NCBI GenBank assembly: GCA_037447655.1
Contig: JBBHKE010003528.1
Span: 35,216 to 99,215, forward strand
DNA: 64,000 nucleotides
Direction of reading: 5' to 3'
Source of the DNA: Zygnema cylindricum
Taxonomy: Eukaryota > Streptophyta > Zygnematophyceae > Zygnematales > Zygnemataceae
Shown: piece by piece, positions 11,136 through 22,700 of the stretch
Position numbering within the stretch: the first letter of the stretch is position 1
Layout: each line of letters starts with the position of its first letter
The notes under the pieces: model-generated
The model's input: the letters and a program-made list of their open reading frames with translations, nothing else
Databases searched by the model: none
Told to the model about the DNA's origin: nothing
Made by a program: the position numbers and the translations under genes

Positions 11136-12073
11136 CTACTCAACAGCCAGCTTTGAGCTTACACAAAATATGACTCAAAAGACCAATATGCCTCAAATTT
11201 CTCACAGTAATACAAAAAAGAGTAAAATGACAATTCCCGAAGTTCCAGCCCAAATGACTTAGTAAAACATAAGATATTACTCCTGGAAGTTTCCCAAAAA
11301 TTGCCCTTAAAATGTCATAATCCCAAAACTGGATACTACAAAATTGGCTAAGTCCTACGTTATATACTCACTGTGTGTATCTACTGGTCTACACTAATAT
11401 GGGTAACTGTTACTGCAATTATTACCTTGACTAACGACAAAGTATCCTACCTGTACGTTATTGTAACGTTATTACCTCAAAAACCCTAATTACTATTTTC
11501 CATAAACCTAATTAGTATAACACTATTTTTTATTACACTAAACTACAAAACAATGTTTATTCAGATATTTTAAGATATCGAACTGTACACAAAACGTCCC
11601 AGATACTAAGTCAGCGGTAGTCCCTAAAGTCCAGCCGAGTGTGATCGTGTAGTACGAAGCACCTGAGTGCTTCGTCACTTGTGGTCCCACATGAATCGCG
11701 CTTGCGGTCCCTCGTGAAGCACGCTTGTGGTCCCAAGTGAATCGCGTCTATTGGAACAAATTCAATCGACAATGGTACCGTCGATTCGTACCATATATTT
11801 ATGTAATACACGGTTATGATTCCGTTCGTCCGATTTTGTGAGTCCAATCGTCAACTGCGTGACGTGTGTGGATGACTGTCGACGCCACTCCGTAAAACCT
11901 GCTTACGTTTTCTTGCCAACACGTGTCCATGTAAAAGTACAGTATACTCTATTGTACTTTCCCAATTGTAACACTAATTAAGGTAAGTATTACAGCAAAC
12001 TACTTAGAAAATATTCTAAGTTATTTTAGCCCTATATACTGAAATAGAGATTTCTAAATAAAAACAGCCAACA
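11050..12073 (-). repeat. Candidate 5' LTR of element D
   Basis: Placed by the primer-site remnant at its left edge (TGTTGTTC in plus orientation) and by TGTTGGCTG on the minus strand at 12073. Length 1024 bp fits the group (1035-1136 bp). It does not align clearly to the short antisense LTR piece at 9639-9754, so the right edge is uncertain. It holds local repeats around 11640-11750 (GTGCTTCGTCACTTGTGGTCC and variants). Confidence 0.4.
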
Positions 12074-12102
12074 CCTATTACTGCCAGCAAGTATTGACTT
12101 GA

Positions 12103-14339
12103 GGCCTATTTCACACGTTGAAAAACACTATTTTTTGCTTGGATGTACACATTAGAAACCCCACTATTTAATGTTCACAATACCTATTTCACATGTTGAA
12201 AAACATTACTTTTGGCTTAGATGTACTCTTTTGAAACCCCACTCTTTAATGCTCACACGTATTTCGACATGAACGAAGAGAAAAGAAGCCACTTAGATGT
12301 CACTGAGGGGGTGTCCCCATGCATTAAAGTATTGATTTTTTTTGTCGTTTTCCCCCAAATTCCGTCACGACGAGAAAAACTTTTGCCTTATGAAAATATT
12401 ACTTTTACCAGAGACAATGAGCGTCAATTCGATACTTTGAATGTACTCCATGTTGTCGTCTTATGTACTCATTTTGTTGTTTTCCTCTTTTCGTCCCCCG
12501 AGCATGTGAATCCAGCTCCTAAAAAAAAAGATTGAAATCACCTCGCGAGGTGATTTTATTTGGAGTATCACTCAAACGACGAATGAAAAACCTTCCACGC
12601 ACGCTCTACACGAGAGAGAAAATTTTAGCTGGATGGAGAACTCTAGCTAATTTTTTCTTTGCATGTCAGATGCATGTACGGAAAAAAATTTGTTGGGGTC
12701 TGGGAACTCCACTTTTACTCATGGGTCCTTTGTGGAATTTTTACGGTGTTGTCGCCTTTCCCTCTCCTTCTCACACTTCGATTTTATTGCATGCTTTTAT
12801 GAACGAAATACAACAATACTGGTAAATGAAAGAGCTTTAACAAATAAACTTTTTGACTACCAAAGAGCGTATTTTGATGACAGGTTGAGTGAGAAAAGAT
12901 GAAAATATAAAATTGGAAACCCATGGCATAAGGTTTTGGAATTGGTGACGTCAACAGTATCACAAGTGAGCATGGCGCTATAATATCACAAAACTCTACA
13001 ATGTCACAAAATCTAGACGTCGACAACTGTCGTTGTTTTTTTAAGCGTCACCAATTGTGAAGAGGTTTCGTAGTCGTTTTCAACCATCACAAGTTGTATC
13101 TACGTCTACAATCGTCACCTTTCAAAATTATTATGTCATTTTCGCCCATTGTAACGATATAAAATGTAGTGTGGATAATCGTCACTAAACTCCTAAATAC
13201 CTCTTTAAAATATCGATTACATGGGGACACCCACGGTATTAAAGTATAAACTTTTTCTCGCTTTCCCCAAAAATTCAGCCTTCAACGAGAAAAACTTTTA
13301 ATCACTTATGCCACAATGCAGTGAACTTCAATTGAATATTTCGAATGCACTTCATGTTTGTCGTCATGTGAATGCATTTTGGCGTTTTCCTCTATTCGAC
13401 CCCCAGACAATAAAATCAAACCCATCAAAAAACTTCATAAAAAACAACCTCGCGAGGTGATTTCATTTAAATTATCGCACTAACAACGAATGATAAACGA
13501 TCCACGCACACGCCACACGAGTAGGAAAAGTTTAGGACGAGGGAGAATATCGCTACCCGAATACTCACACCCTGTACACCCGTGTTTTCTCACGACCAAT
13601 TTGCAAGGGTCTTGGACCCCCACTTCTATTAATGGGTCATTGGAGAATTTAACGTCGTCGTCGCCTCTCCCCTCTCTCTCACATTATCGTTTATATTTCA
13701 CACTTTGTAGAATGAGGCATGACAATACCTGTATGAAATGAAATATGTTTGTTCTTTTTTTTTTTTACTACCTTTAGGGCTTTAGGTATATTTTTATGGC
13801 AAGTTGAGTGATAAAGTCGAAAAACGAAATCGGGAAGCCATGGCTTAAAGTTCTTAAATTTGTGACGTCGACGTTGTCACAAGTGAGCATGACGTCACAA
13901 TGTCACAAAACCCTAAACATCAACAATGGCACAAAAATCTAGACGTCTACAACTGTCGCTGTTTTTGTTAGCGTCACCAATTGTCGGAAATTTCGTAGAC
14001 GTCTTCGACCGTCACAAGTTGTACCTACGTCTACAACCGTCACATTTCAAAGTTCCGATTTCATTTTCGCATATTGGGACGCTCTTCAAAGTAGTACATA
14101 GAATATTCTCTAGAGTCCAACATACGTCTTCAAATTATCGATTAAATGGGGACACCCCCTTAAGTCTTTAATCAATATCTTCACTCTATAAGGTCACGCT
14201 ATGACAGTTATGGTGACAGGAACACCAAATGGATCGAAAAACCAAACTAAACTTAGCTGAAATAAACCGAGCTAACTAAGAGTAGCAGCACTGCACTATA
14301 CTCTCAATGTTGTCAATCTTTCGGCTTAGAGGCCACATG
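12103..14339. mobile_element. TIR element X1, interrupted by Y and by Copia B
   Basis: Starts GGCCTATTTCACACGTTG, matching the left end of X2 at 20559 (GGCCAGTTTTCACACGTTG). A 78-bp segment is duplicated in tandem (12105-12182, 12183-12260). After the Y insertion, 14160-14250 (TCTTTAATCAATATCTTCAC, TGGTGACAGGAACACC) matches 20690-20760 of X2. Copia B inserted at 14339, and no right TIR of X1 was found. No coding sequence. Confidence 0.5.
12307..14159. mobile_element. Tandem dimer of non-coding TIR element Y
   Basis: Outer ends are inverted: GGGGGTGTCCCCAT at 12307-12320 and ATGGGGACACCCCC at 14146-14159. Two diverged copies of about 925 bp follow one another, the first ending ATGGGGACACCC at 13221-13232. 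Each has, in order, GAGAAAAACTTTT, a palindrome around TCGCGA (12536-12556 and 13442-13463), CCACGCACNC, and several CGTCGACAACNGTC blocks. Short open frames in it show no known protein. Confidence 0.6.
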
Positions 14340-15475
14340 TGTTGATATTTGAGTAATTTCTAGGTCTATTATAATAGAAAAAGAGCAGAGGCAGTCTGCC
14401 TATAACTCCCTTCTCCAAGCCCCCACACTTGTCGTAGTCACTGAACGTTCGATTGGGAGCTAGAACCATGGCTGCCTAAGCTCACTCGAGAAGACAAAGG
14501 TTGATTTAGGTAGATGTATGAAAAGGTACTTGACGGACCTAAGAATTGATCCTGGTACCTGCCGTTCGTCAAGTCTCCCGTAGACGGTAGCTTTGTCCGT
14601 TTAGTCTAGGACTAGTGCTAAGGTATATTGGGTTTGATATGTAAATAAACATGTAAATGTAGGATTTTCCATTTAACTAGATTACGGTTTATTGGACATA
14701 GAAACAGTTGTACTATTAGTACCGGACGAAACAAATAGTACAGACATTTGTTTCCGCGGTCCGCATTAAATACCGATATCAATTGGACGCCCGGGGTTAG
14801 CGTCGGCTTCGCGAAAAAGACAATTTGGCAGTTTGTGGACTGCGCCACCCTGGATGACACGTGGGAACATCATACGGGTTTACGCAATCTCCGAAACGGA
14901 AGACAACAAATCCGGATGTGACAAATGTCGCATAATGGCGACGTTGTACATTGTCCGTACATAACGTACACCGGCATTTGTACTTTATTGTACGGTACAG
15001 TCCTGTGATTGGTCAATACCTCGGTACTAGAGCGTTTAGAAAGGGGTTTAGGACTTAGAATATTTTGGGTAGGTAGCCGCCTCTCCTAGAGAGCATCTTG
15101 TATAAAAGGCAAACTTTGGCTAGCCATATCTATCAATTCAGTTTAGCATTTTCAGCGATTCTTTTTGCTGCAAACTGACGAAAGTCCATGCTACACACGA
15201 GTGTAGTTAGTCAGAGTTTTTGCCTGCCTGGTTGGCTGCATTTCTAAAGGAAATTCAAAGTGGGTGAATGTGTCCAAATCTCATATTCTAACTTTGCATT
15301 CTATGGTGGAACTGAGCACACAGAAAGTGTTATTTCACAGTGGTGAAGCTATATTTGGGTTTTGATTGTAAAAGGGTCAGTAATTTGGGTTTATATAAAC
15401 TTGGAGTCGGCACTATCTAGATCAGCTTCTTATCATCTGCGAATTCTGTGTGGCAATGGAGCCCATAGAATTTCA
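14340..15475 (+). repeat. 5' LTR of Copia B
   Basis: Starts TGTTGATATTTGAGTAATTT and ends ATAGAATTTCA. TATAAAAG at 15101-15108 is the likely promoter. The gag ATG (15456) is inside its last 20 bases. It shares the GCCCCCACACTTGTCGTAG and ATGGCTGCC blocks with the LTRs of A, the solo LTR and G. Confidence 0.92.
15101..15108 (+). promoter_or_regulatory. TATA box in 5' LTR of Copia B
   Basis: TATAAAAG preceded by GAGCATCTTG; the equivalent in the solo LTR is TATAAAT at 63451-63457. Its position about 370 bp before the LTR end fits an LTR promoter. Inference from sequence only. Confidence 0.6.
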
Positions 15476-16457
15476 GGTTATGGGCCCACCATCTAGGGTG
15501 CCTATGTTCGATGGAACAGACTTCACTTATTCGGAGTTTACGATGGAGGGGTTGCTTTTCGAGAAGCACTTATGGGGAATTGTTTCGAGACAAGTGAGAT
15601 GTCCGCCACCTGGCTTTGGAGGAGCTTTCTATAGAGAATCATAAGAGGCTGCCCAGAATATCAACCAAAGTTTAGATGCAAAGGAAGGTGAAGGGAAAAA
15701 CCTTGCCGTGGATGGGGAAATAGGGGAGAAGGATAAATGTACACCTATGGTGAGGGGAGCTAGGCTCTCAGCTATGGTACCACTTGTAGGGATTAAAACT
15801 GAAGAAAATGAAAGAAAAAATATTGGAATATAATAACACTATAGCAAAACATCTCATACTTAGATATATCTAAGTCCATAGCTATCTTACTTTTAAGTCT
15901 AACTAAGTCTTCGAAAATCTGGGAAACACTAATTCAAATTTATAAGAGTGAGACTATACAAAGGCAGCAGTTAGTAAAATAAGAAATAGAGGCCTATGTT
16001 TATAAAGGCGGTAGCATGATACACTTTTGCAATAATATTGCTGCACTATATGTTGAGCTAGCTAGTGCGGGATATGTAGAATCTGAGGAGAGAAAGATTA
16101 ATACACTAATCATGAAGCTCTTAGATGAGTACGAAGACATCATTTACCGTATGCAGGGAATGGATGTCTCCTCATGGACTTTGAGCATTACCATGGGGAT
16201 AATTCTTCTGAGGGGAAGCACTTTGGAGCTTCGTAGGGGAAGTGACAGGGTGAATACATTTACAGCTGGTGGTGACTGGCGGAAGCGTGATGAGAAGAAC
16301 GACCCTGACAAGCGGAAGCGTGATGAAAGTAAGAAAGAAAAAGGTAAACCTTATCAGAACTTTGGTGGAAAAATAGGGAGAGGAAAAGAAAGGGGAGCTT
16401 TAAAGAAAAAGCGTTTGCTTCTTTTGTAGAGAACCGGGTCACTATATAGAGGAGTGT
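15456..16457 (+). pseudogene. Copia B gag
   Basis: The ATG at 15456 gives MEPIEFQVMGPPSRVPMFDG, crossing the LTR end and primer site. The first frame ends at 15644. A frame at 16016-16429 holds DEYEDIIYRMQGMDVSSW and a basic Lys/Arg-rich tail. The zinc knuckle CFFCREPGHYIEEC (CX2CX4HX4C, 16416-16457) is intact but in the next frame, so one indel separates it from the basic tail. The region 15700-15970 between the two frames is not recognisable as gag. Confidence 0.75.
15476..15491 (+). other. Primer-binding site of Copia B (half-tRNA type)
   Basis: GGTTATGGGCCCACCA starts at the first base after the LTR. All 16 bases are complementary to the initiator tRNA-Met anticodon stem-loop of plants as I remember it (UGGUGGGCCCAUAACC). 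No TGGTATCAGAGC-type site, which pairs with a tRNA 3' end, is present. It also encodes gag residues VMGPP. Confidence 0.78.
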
Positions 16458-16535
16458 CCTCGTTTGGAAGAACTTAGAAGTTGGAGTTTGAATGAGGAGG
16501 AAGAAAGGGAAGAGTAGAAAGAGGATGAAGAAATC

Positions 16536-17261
16536 TTGGAGCTTCTTCGCATCGGTAGAATGGAGAAGAGAGAAAAGTATACAAAAATTCCACGAAGGCA
16601 ACAATCTACTTTTGGAGGTATAAGGGAAGTAAAGAGAGAGGAGGTACTTGAGGATGTCGAGGAGTGTAGAGTGTATGACTTAGAAATGAAAAAGTCAGAT
16701 CTAGGATCCATAAGTGAAAACGGGAAAGATAAAATTCATGAGGTTAATTTCATAGATATTTTGGAAACTGAAAATTGGTCGGAAATGGAGACTTCAACGG
16801 ACTCCGAGGAAAAGGGAGAAGTAAATCTAAAGGGGACTCTAAAGCATAGGGGAGAAGGAAAATATTTAATGAAAGATTTAGGGGAGGAGAAATATTTTTT
16901 GGGAATAAAAATAGAAAGTGATAGTGGAAAGAAATTGATGGGAGAGAGTGAGGAAAGTTTAATTTTTGGGGGTAATGGGTTTGACATCACTAAAGGGAGT
17001 GATGGCATTTATGAAGGTGAGCTGGTAAAAGGGTTAGCATCTGGGTGTGTGTTGCAGATTGGAGATGGGGCAGGCTGTGTGAATTGCAAGAGGGAAATTG
17101 GATTTAGTGTGGATGGAAAAGAGAAGTGGATTAAATCTTTGCTTGGATTTATGAAAAGTGGGATGCTAAATAGAATGTGTGATGCAATTTTTATTTCAGT
17201 TCATCTAATGCACTGTTGTAAATACGAGAGTATTTTTCTTAAGTTTATGAAAGGTAAATGA
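16536..17261 (+). pseudogene. Hybrid open frame with RT and RNase H scraps (Copia B)
   Basis: A 241-codon frame, first ATG at 16536. Residues near 108-130 (MKDLGEEKYFLGIKIESDSG) match the RT block MKDLGEAKYILGI of element G. Later pieces (LASGCVLQIGDGAGC, KWIKSLLGFMKSGM) resemble RNase H regions such as the A segment around MWVKSLLQELG. YVDD, DNQA and the integrase core are missing. The long charged N-terminal half has no family I recognise. It reads as repeated internal deletions that happened to keep one frame open; expression is unknown. Confidence 0.6.
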
Positions 17262-17340
17262 AAATGAAAAAAAAGGGAGGGGGTGTTTGTTTATTTGTTT
17301 GTGGGAGTTGAAAGGAAAATAGACTTTAAAATAAGGGGAG

Positions 17341-18475
17341 TGTTGATATTTGGGTATTTTCTAGGTCTATTAGGATAGAAAAGGAGCACAGGCAGCCTGC
17401 CTCTAACTCCCTTCTCCAAGCCCCCACACTTGTCGTAGTCACTAAAGGTTGGATTGGGAGCTAGAGCCATACCTGCCTAAGCTCACTAGAGAAGACAGGG
17501 GTTGATTTAGGTAGATGTACCAAAAGGTACTTGACGAACCCAAAAATTGATCCTGGTACCTGCCGTCCGTCAAGTCACCCGTAGCCGGTAGCTTTGTCCG
17601 TTTAGTCTATGACTATTGCTAAAGTATATTGGGTTTGATATGCATATAAATATGTACACATAGGATTTTCCATTTAAATAGATTACGGTTTATTGGACAT
17701 AGAAACAGTTGTACTATTAGTACCAAACAAAACAAATAGTACACACATTTGTTTCGACGGTCCGTATTAAATACCGATATTAATCGGATGGTCGTGGTTA
17801 GCGTCGGCTTCGCGGAAAGGACAATTTGGCAGTTTGCGGACTGCGCCACTCCGAATGACACGTAGCAACATCATACGGGTTTACGAAATCTCCGGAACGG
17901 AAGACAACAAATCTGGATGTGACCAATGTCGCATAATAGCGACGTCGTAGACTGTCCGTACAGAAAGTACACCGACATCTGTACTTTATTGTACGTACAA
18001 TCTTGTGATTGGTCAGTATCTCTGTACTAGAGGGTTTAGAAAGGGGTTTATGACTTAGAATATTTTGGGTAGGTAGCCGCCTCTCCCAGAGAGCATCTTG
18101 TATAAAAGGCAAACTTTGGCTAGCCATATCTATCAATTCAGAATACCATTTTCAGTGATTCTTTTTGCTGCGAGCTCAAGGGAGTCCATCCTACACAGGT
18201 GTGTAGTGGATCAGAGTTTTTGCCTGCCTGTGTGGCTGCATTTCTAAGGGAAAGTCAAAGTGAGTGAATGTGTCCAAATCTCATATTCTAACTTTGCATT
18301 CTGTGGTGGAACTGAGCACATAGAAAGTGTTATTTCACAAGGGTGAAGCTATATTGGGGTTTTGATTGTCAAAGGGTCAGTCATTTGGGTTTATATAAAC
18401 TTGGAGTCGGCACTATCTAGATAAGCTTCTTTTGATCTGCGAATTCTATGTGGCAATGGAGCCCATAGAATTTCA
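17341..18475 (+). repeat. 3' LTR of Copia B
   Basis: Copy of the 5' LTR with scattered substitutions. It starts TGTTGATATTTGGGTATTT after the purine tract, ends ATAGAATTTCA and is followed by the TSD ACATG. TATAAAAG recurs at 18101-18108. Confidence 0.92.
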
Positions 18476-18480
18476 ACATG

Positions 18481-19143
18481 TTGGCCGGAAAAGATGGAAT
18501 GTAATGGCTATTTCCCCGTCGAAGACGGCAGTAGGGCATTAGTGCGCGATGAGGCCTGTTCTGGCGGCGGATGGAGTGTTGGGTGACAGTGACGACGTCC
18601 GACTGTCGCCGAGAACATAAAGGACTCCAGTTAGTTGCTTAGCGACCTTGATAGTCAGCAAATGTCGTGCTCGAATGCGTAAGGGTGACCTATCATCAGG
18701 ACGTGCCAGTACATGTTTTTTTGTACGGTTACTGGAAGTTTTTCTGCGCAATTATTCATCAGGTCGTCCCAGTAAATGTGTTTATGTGAGCGCGGCCTAT
18801 TTTGAATGGTACCACGTAGGCATGAGCATAGATTCTGATATCTTCAACAGATTCTAATCCTAGAATCGATCGCGAGGCAAAGCGTCTGGTACAGTACTCT
18901 ACTAAAGTGTCATGTACGGTTATTTAGGAAGATATAAAGTTTGGGAAACCATTAAGTTTTCTTTAGGACCCCAGGCAAGGGACCGCGGAATAGAATGTTC
19001 TATTTGGGGATTCTCTGAATTCCCATCCACCTTGTCAGATGTCACACTTCCATCGTTCCTTCGGGCACTTAACCCACGTATACAATTTATGTGCGGCGAG
19101 AAAATGATACCCTCGTCCTTGTCGACGGTACGACAGTCATCTA
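18481..19143. other. Unassigned sequence between Copia B and MITE Z1
   Basis: It may be the continuation of the X1 region displaced by B, since it directly follows the TSD copy. Open frames at 18539-18857 and 18912-19193 overlap on both strands, and I recognise no family in them. Confidence 0.35.
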
Positions 19144-19646
19144 CACCGCGAATCGTAATTAGAGTAATGAAAAAAATAATGTGCAAAAACTAACAAAAAA
19201 AAATTAGAGTAATTTACGCTAATTTATGTGATAGAGTTGTTTCAACTATTAAGTTTACTCTAATTTATTTAAGTACTCTAATTTGGCACGCTAATATTCT
19301 CCACTGTAAATAAGGTATTCGTACTAAATTTGGCAAAACGTACAATTTATCGTCAGTATGACGTTTGCACAACGCGGTTTGTTAAAACGCAATTACATGA
19401 TAACGGCCTGTATTAAATCATTATTTGTACTTTTTTACTTAATAAAGTACAATTTTGCACGGTCGGAGGTCGTCCGTACTCCATACTATTTAAAACGAAC
19501 CTTAATTAGAATTAAAAACGCTAAATAAACTTTACCTTAAATAAAATAATGAAAAAATTAGAATCATTTACTCTATTTCCTATGATAGAGTCGAAAATTT
19601 CGAGCGACAAAATTATAGTAATTTACTCTAATTACGATTCGCGGTG
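19144..19646. mobile_element. MITE Z1 (TA-flanked, mariner-like)
   Basis: Ends CACCGCGAATCGTAATTAG and its inverted copy CTAATTACGATTCGCGGTG, flanked by TA at 19142-19143 and 19647-19648. 503 bp, non-coding. The internal block GTACAATTTTGCACGGTCGG and the TTTACTTAATAAAGTAC palindrome recur in every full copy of the family. Confidence 0.85.
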
Positions 19647-19648
19647 TA

Positions 19649-20558
19649 TTGGCTCGATGGTGCTAACTATAGTTCAAAAGTAGGCGTTTATATTGTCGGC
19701 CTTATATAGGCGCCTTTATCTTAAGTTGTGTTATGGGTTTTTCATGTGATCTTCTTAAATCGCTACTTTGATCAACGACCGTCCAATGGTACAAATCTGA
19801 CGATAGTCATATCGTAAGTTGTGTTATGGGCTTTTCATGTGATCTTCTTAGATCGCTACTTTTATCAGCGACCGTCCGATCGTCCAAATCTAACGGTTTA
19901 AATATTAAACCCCTCAAAACTCACAGAAGGATATTTTTTTGTCCGAATGATTTTCAAAATTTAGACATGACGTTTAATTCTCTATCGATCGACGTGCAAC
20001 AAGACACTGTTACTGTTTTTTTTTCATTTTGCGACCAATGCAATATGGGTCTTAAGGTCATATTGTATGTTTTGCGTATAGTAGGCATATTGTATGGGCC
20101 TACATTCACCTACTTTTGAACTATGGTGTTAACGCTTCACGAATGCTAAAAATTTGAAAAAACAAAAACAAACGGTTTTATGTTTAATCATGTCTGGAGA
20201 ATCTTCATAGACTCACCGTAAAAATATTTTTATAATAAAAGCGGAAAATAAGTGTACGATAAAAGAAAGTTTTCCCGTAACTTTCATTATGATGGAAGGT
20301 TTTAGCTAATTTTAAATGACAGAACGCAAGGTCGGTATTGTAGCTGTCGACTTTGGACGCGATTTGACGGGTGAGCGGATGTTCACATGGTTGTTTTGTT
20401 GTGGCCACTCTCGTCAGTTGCAGAATGTCGCTTCCAACCCTTAACGACGATGTGGCATGTAATATCTTGCATGGATTCAAAATCCATACAATACAAAGTC
20501 TTGTAACGGTACACATTGAACAAACATTGCGTTAAGCGTTGAAACTTTATTGCCTCAA
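19649..20558. repeat. Intergenic stretch with an ~80-bp direct repeat
   Basis: TTAAGTTGTGTTATGGGTTT to GACCGTCCAATGG (about 19722-19790) recurs at about 19816-19885 with few changes (TCATGTGATCTTCTTAGATC). The rest, to 20558, has no feature I can support; short open frames on both strands lack known motifs. Confidence 0.6.
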
Positions 20559-21518
20559 GGCCAGTTTTCACACGTTGAAAAGCATTATTTTTTGCTTAGG
20601 TGCCTTGGAAACTGCAATTTTAAATGTATCACGGCGTCACGGGTACTTCAACATTAGCGAAAACGATAAACGTACTTAGATGCTTATAGGACTTTAATTA
20701 TGTATTCTAACATTTTAAGGACACGTGTTATGTCAAGCATGGTGACATGAGCACCAGAGTGCATCAAAGCATAGTATTGTAGTCGCCTTTGGAATCCATA
20801 ATTATTGGAAAGTGATTATATGCCGCTTCCCTAATGGACCGACAGGACAAACCCACTGATAGCCTATTCCCACCGGAGCATTTGTAACTTTTTGCCCATT
20901 CCGATGATTTTCTCATAACTGATCGGAAAACTGGTCTTGTTCACACCAAAATTTTGGCACGTAACCCCGATTGAATGTGTCACGCTTCAACGTCATCAAA
21001 CATAGGAGCGAAAACTAATTTGCAGTTTTTCAAACTTAATAATGTTCGAAAGACGACGACGTTGGTTCAAAGTTGGACAGTCTTTTCGCGCGAAAACAAT
21101 GAAATAGCCGTTCGGATCTTGTTTTTGCTTCGTCAACTTTTGGGTTTACCGTTGGCTTGTTTTAAAGAAAGACGCAACCTTAACCCGACTTCAATATCCT
21201 CAAATATTTTGAGGAAGTTATATTGTACGGTTTTCCGGGAACTTCCGAGAATAACAAAGTCGGTGCTTGGAAAGCCGTACATTATTTGAACGCCCGTCTG
21301 TTGCGGAAGTTAAGTTTTTTTCAGTGGGAATAGATTACGAGTCACTGACCGTTACACAGTTGGAGAAGAAAAACTAAATGTCAGTCATGAAGCCTAATAA
21401 GTCTCGGAGACAGATTTTTCCCAAATCGCCAGAATGGCTGTACGGCTTTAGCTATTTTCACTCTTGCATTGCGATCACACGTGTGAAAACATTTTTTTTT
21501 CAACGTGTGGAACCGGCC
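20559..21518. mobile_element. TIR element X2, non-coding
   Basis: Left end GGCCAGTTTTCACACGTTGA; right end TCAACGTGTGGAACCGGCC, an imperfect inverted copy. About 960 bp. A second inverted CACACGTGTGAAAACA block lies just inside the right end. No clear target-site duplication could be read (CTCAA left, TTAGT right), so the superfamily is open. The open frame 20975-21289 has no family match. Confidence 0.6.
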
Positions 21519-21529
21519 TTAGTTAACTA

Positions 21530-22040
21530 CACCCCGAATCGTAATTAGAGTTATATACGCTAATTCCGTCACCCCAAATTTTGACTCTATCACCATAAAT
21601 AGAGTACATTATTCTAAATGATTCTTTACATTATTTAAGGTACTTTTTGAATGAACGTTAATAACTCTAATACAATGCCGTTTTAAATAGTGTGGCGTAC
21701 AGTCGGTGTCTGACCGTGCAAAATTGTACTTTATTAAGTAAAAAAGTACAAATAATGATTTAAGACATACCGTTATCATATAACTGCGTTTTAACAAACC
21801 GCGTAGTGCAAATGTCATAATGACGTGATACTGTACGTTTTGTCAGATTCTGTATGTATACCTAATTTACAGTAGATATATTCAGCGCCCAAATTTACGC
21901 CCAAATTAGAGTCATTGATAAATTAGAGTAATTTTTTTTTTTGAAAAGGGTTGATTAACCAAAATAGAGTTTATAACTCTAATTATTATATTCGTTTTTT
22001 TACTCTAATTATTTCTTTACTCTAATTACGATTCGCGGTG
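21530..22040. mobile_element. MITE Z2 (TA-flanked)
   Basis: CACCCCGAATCGTAATTAG to CTAATTACGATTCGCGGTG, TA at 21528-21529 and 22041-22042. 511 bp. It shares the internal GTACTTTATTAAGTAAAAAA block with Z1. It lies 660 bp upstream of the GAPN start codon, so it could contribute to the promoter region. Confidence 0.85.
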
Positions 22041-22042
22041 TA

Positions 22043-22700
22043 GCCTATTCTTGTTTTATCTTGGATGACTGTTACTGTACTGTTCAACGGGCCAATAATA
22101 GAGCTGCTTTTTTCAAATATGATTCGATGTCATCGAGACCAAGCTAGGCACCGACAGCCGCGGACGCCTCGACGCCTCGACTCGACAGAAACGGTGCTAT
22201 CGGTTTCTATTATGACACGTGGGATTTGACCTGGAGCTCTAGTCGCCCCTGAATCTAACCATTCCTTTGCTCATACGTACACCGCAGTTATAATAATTCA
22301 CTCTTATCTTCTAGCGTACGTACTCTAGTACAGAAATACAGACTAGGTAGCCCCTCCGTGCTCCACCTAATCAGAAGAATTATTGCGCATTATTAGCGAG
22401 TTTGTCTCCGCAGAAAACGAATCTTGACGTTGTGCGTTCACAAAAGGCTTCTTGCTCTTTGAGATACCAAATAGTCAGTTCACACTACAGTAGCTTGCCA
22501 GACTATTAAGGTCTTCCAAGCCGATTGGTTTTAAAGTCTCGCGCCTATTGCTTCTTGCTGATCTCCAGCCCCTGCGCTGCACTGAAGCTCAAATTCCGAA
22601 ATTATCATTCATTAATACTGTAACAATTTCCCGTCTTAGGACTTCTATATTTTGGCCGTTCCTCAGCTCCGACCAGCTGAAACGATCGTATTTTTCAGCT
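22043..22700 (+). promoter_or_regulatory. GAPN upstream region and 5' leader
   Basis: Likely promoter. ACACGTGG at 22215-22222 has a CACGTG core typical of plant G-box/ABRE sites. TTATAATAA near 22284-22293 is a possible TATA element. The start of transcription is not visible from sequence. An upstream in-frame reading from 22548 is open to the ATG, but it has no ATG of its own before 22701 in that frame. Confidence 0.45.

Larger units (their letters stand above)
14340..18475 (+). mobile_element. Ty1/Copia element B, complete with TSD, pol deleted
   Basis: LTRs are at 14340-15475 and 17341-18475 (1136 and 1135 bp, nearly identical), with TSD ACATG at 14335-14339 and 18476-18480. Internal DNA is only 1865 bp: primer site, gag with zinc knuckle, a hybrid open frame with scraps of RT and RNase H, and the purine tract AATAAGGGGAG at 17330-17340. 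It cannot encode integrase or a full RT, so it resembles gag-only non-autonomous plant elements. LTR similarity suggests a more recent insertion than its neighbours. Confidence 0.92.

Noticed and set aside
20205-20516. 103-codon minus-strand frame
   Set aside because: No motif, inside non-coding repeated DNA.
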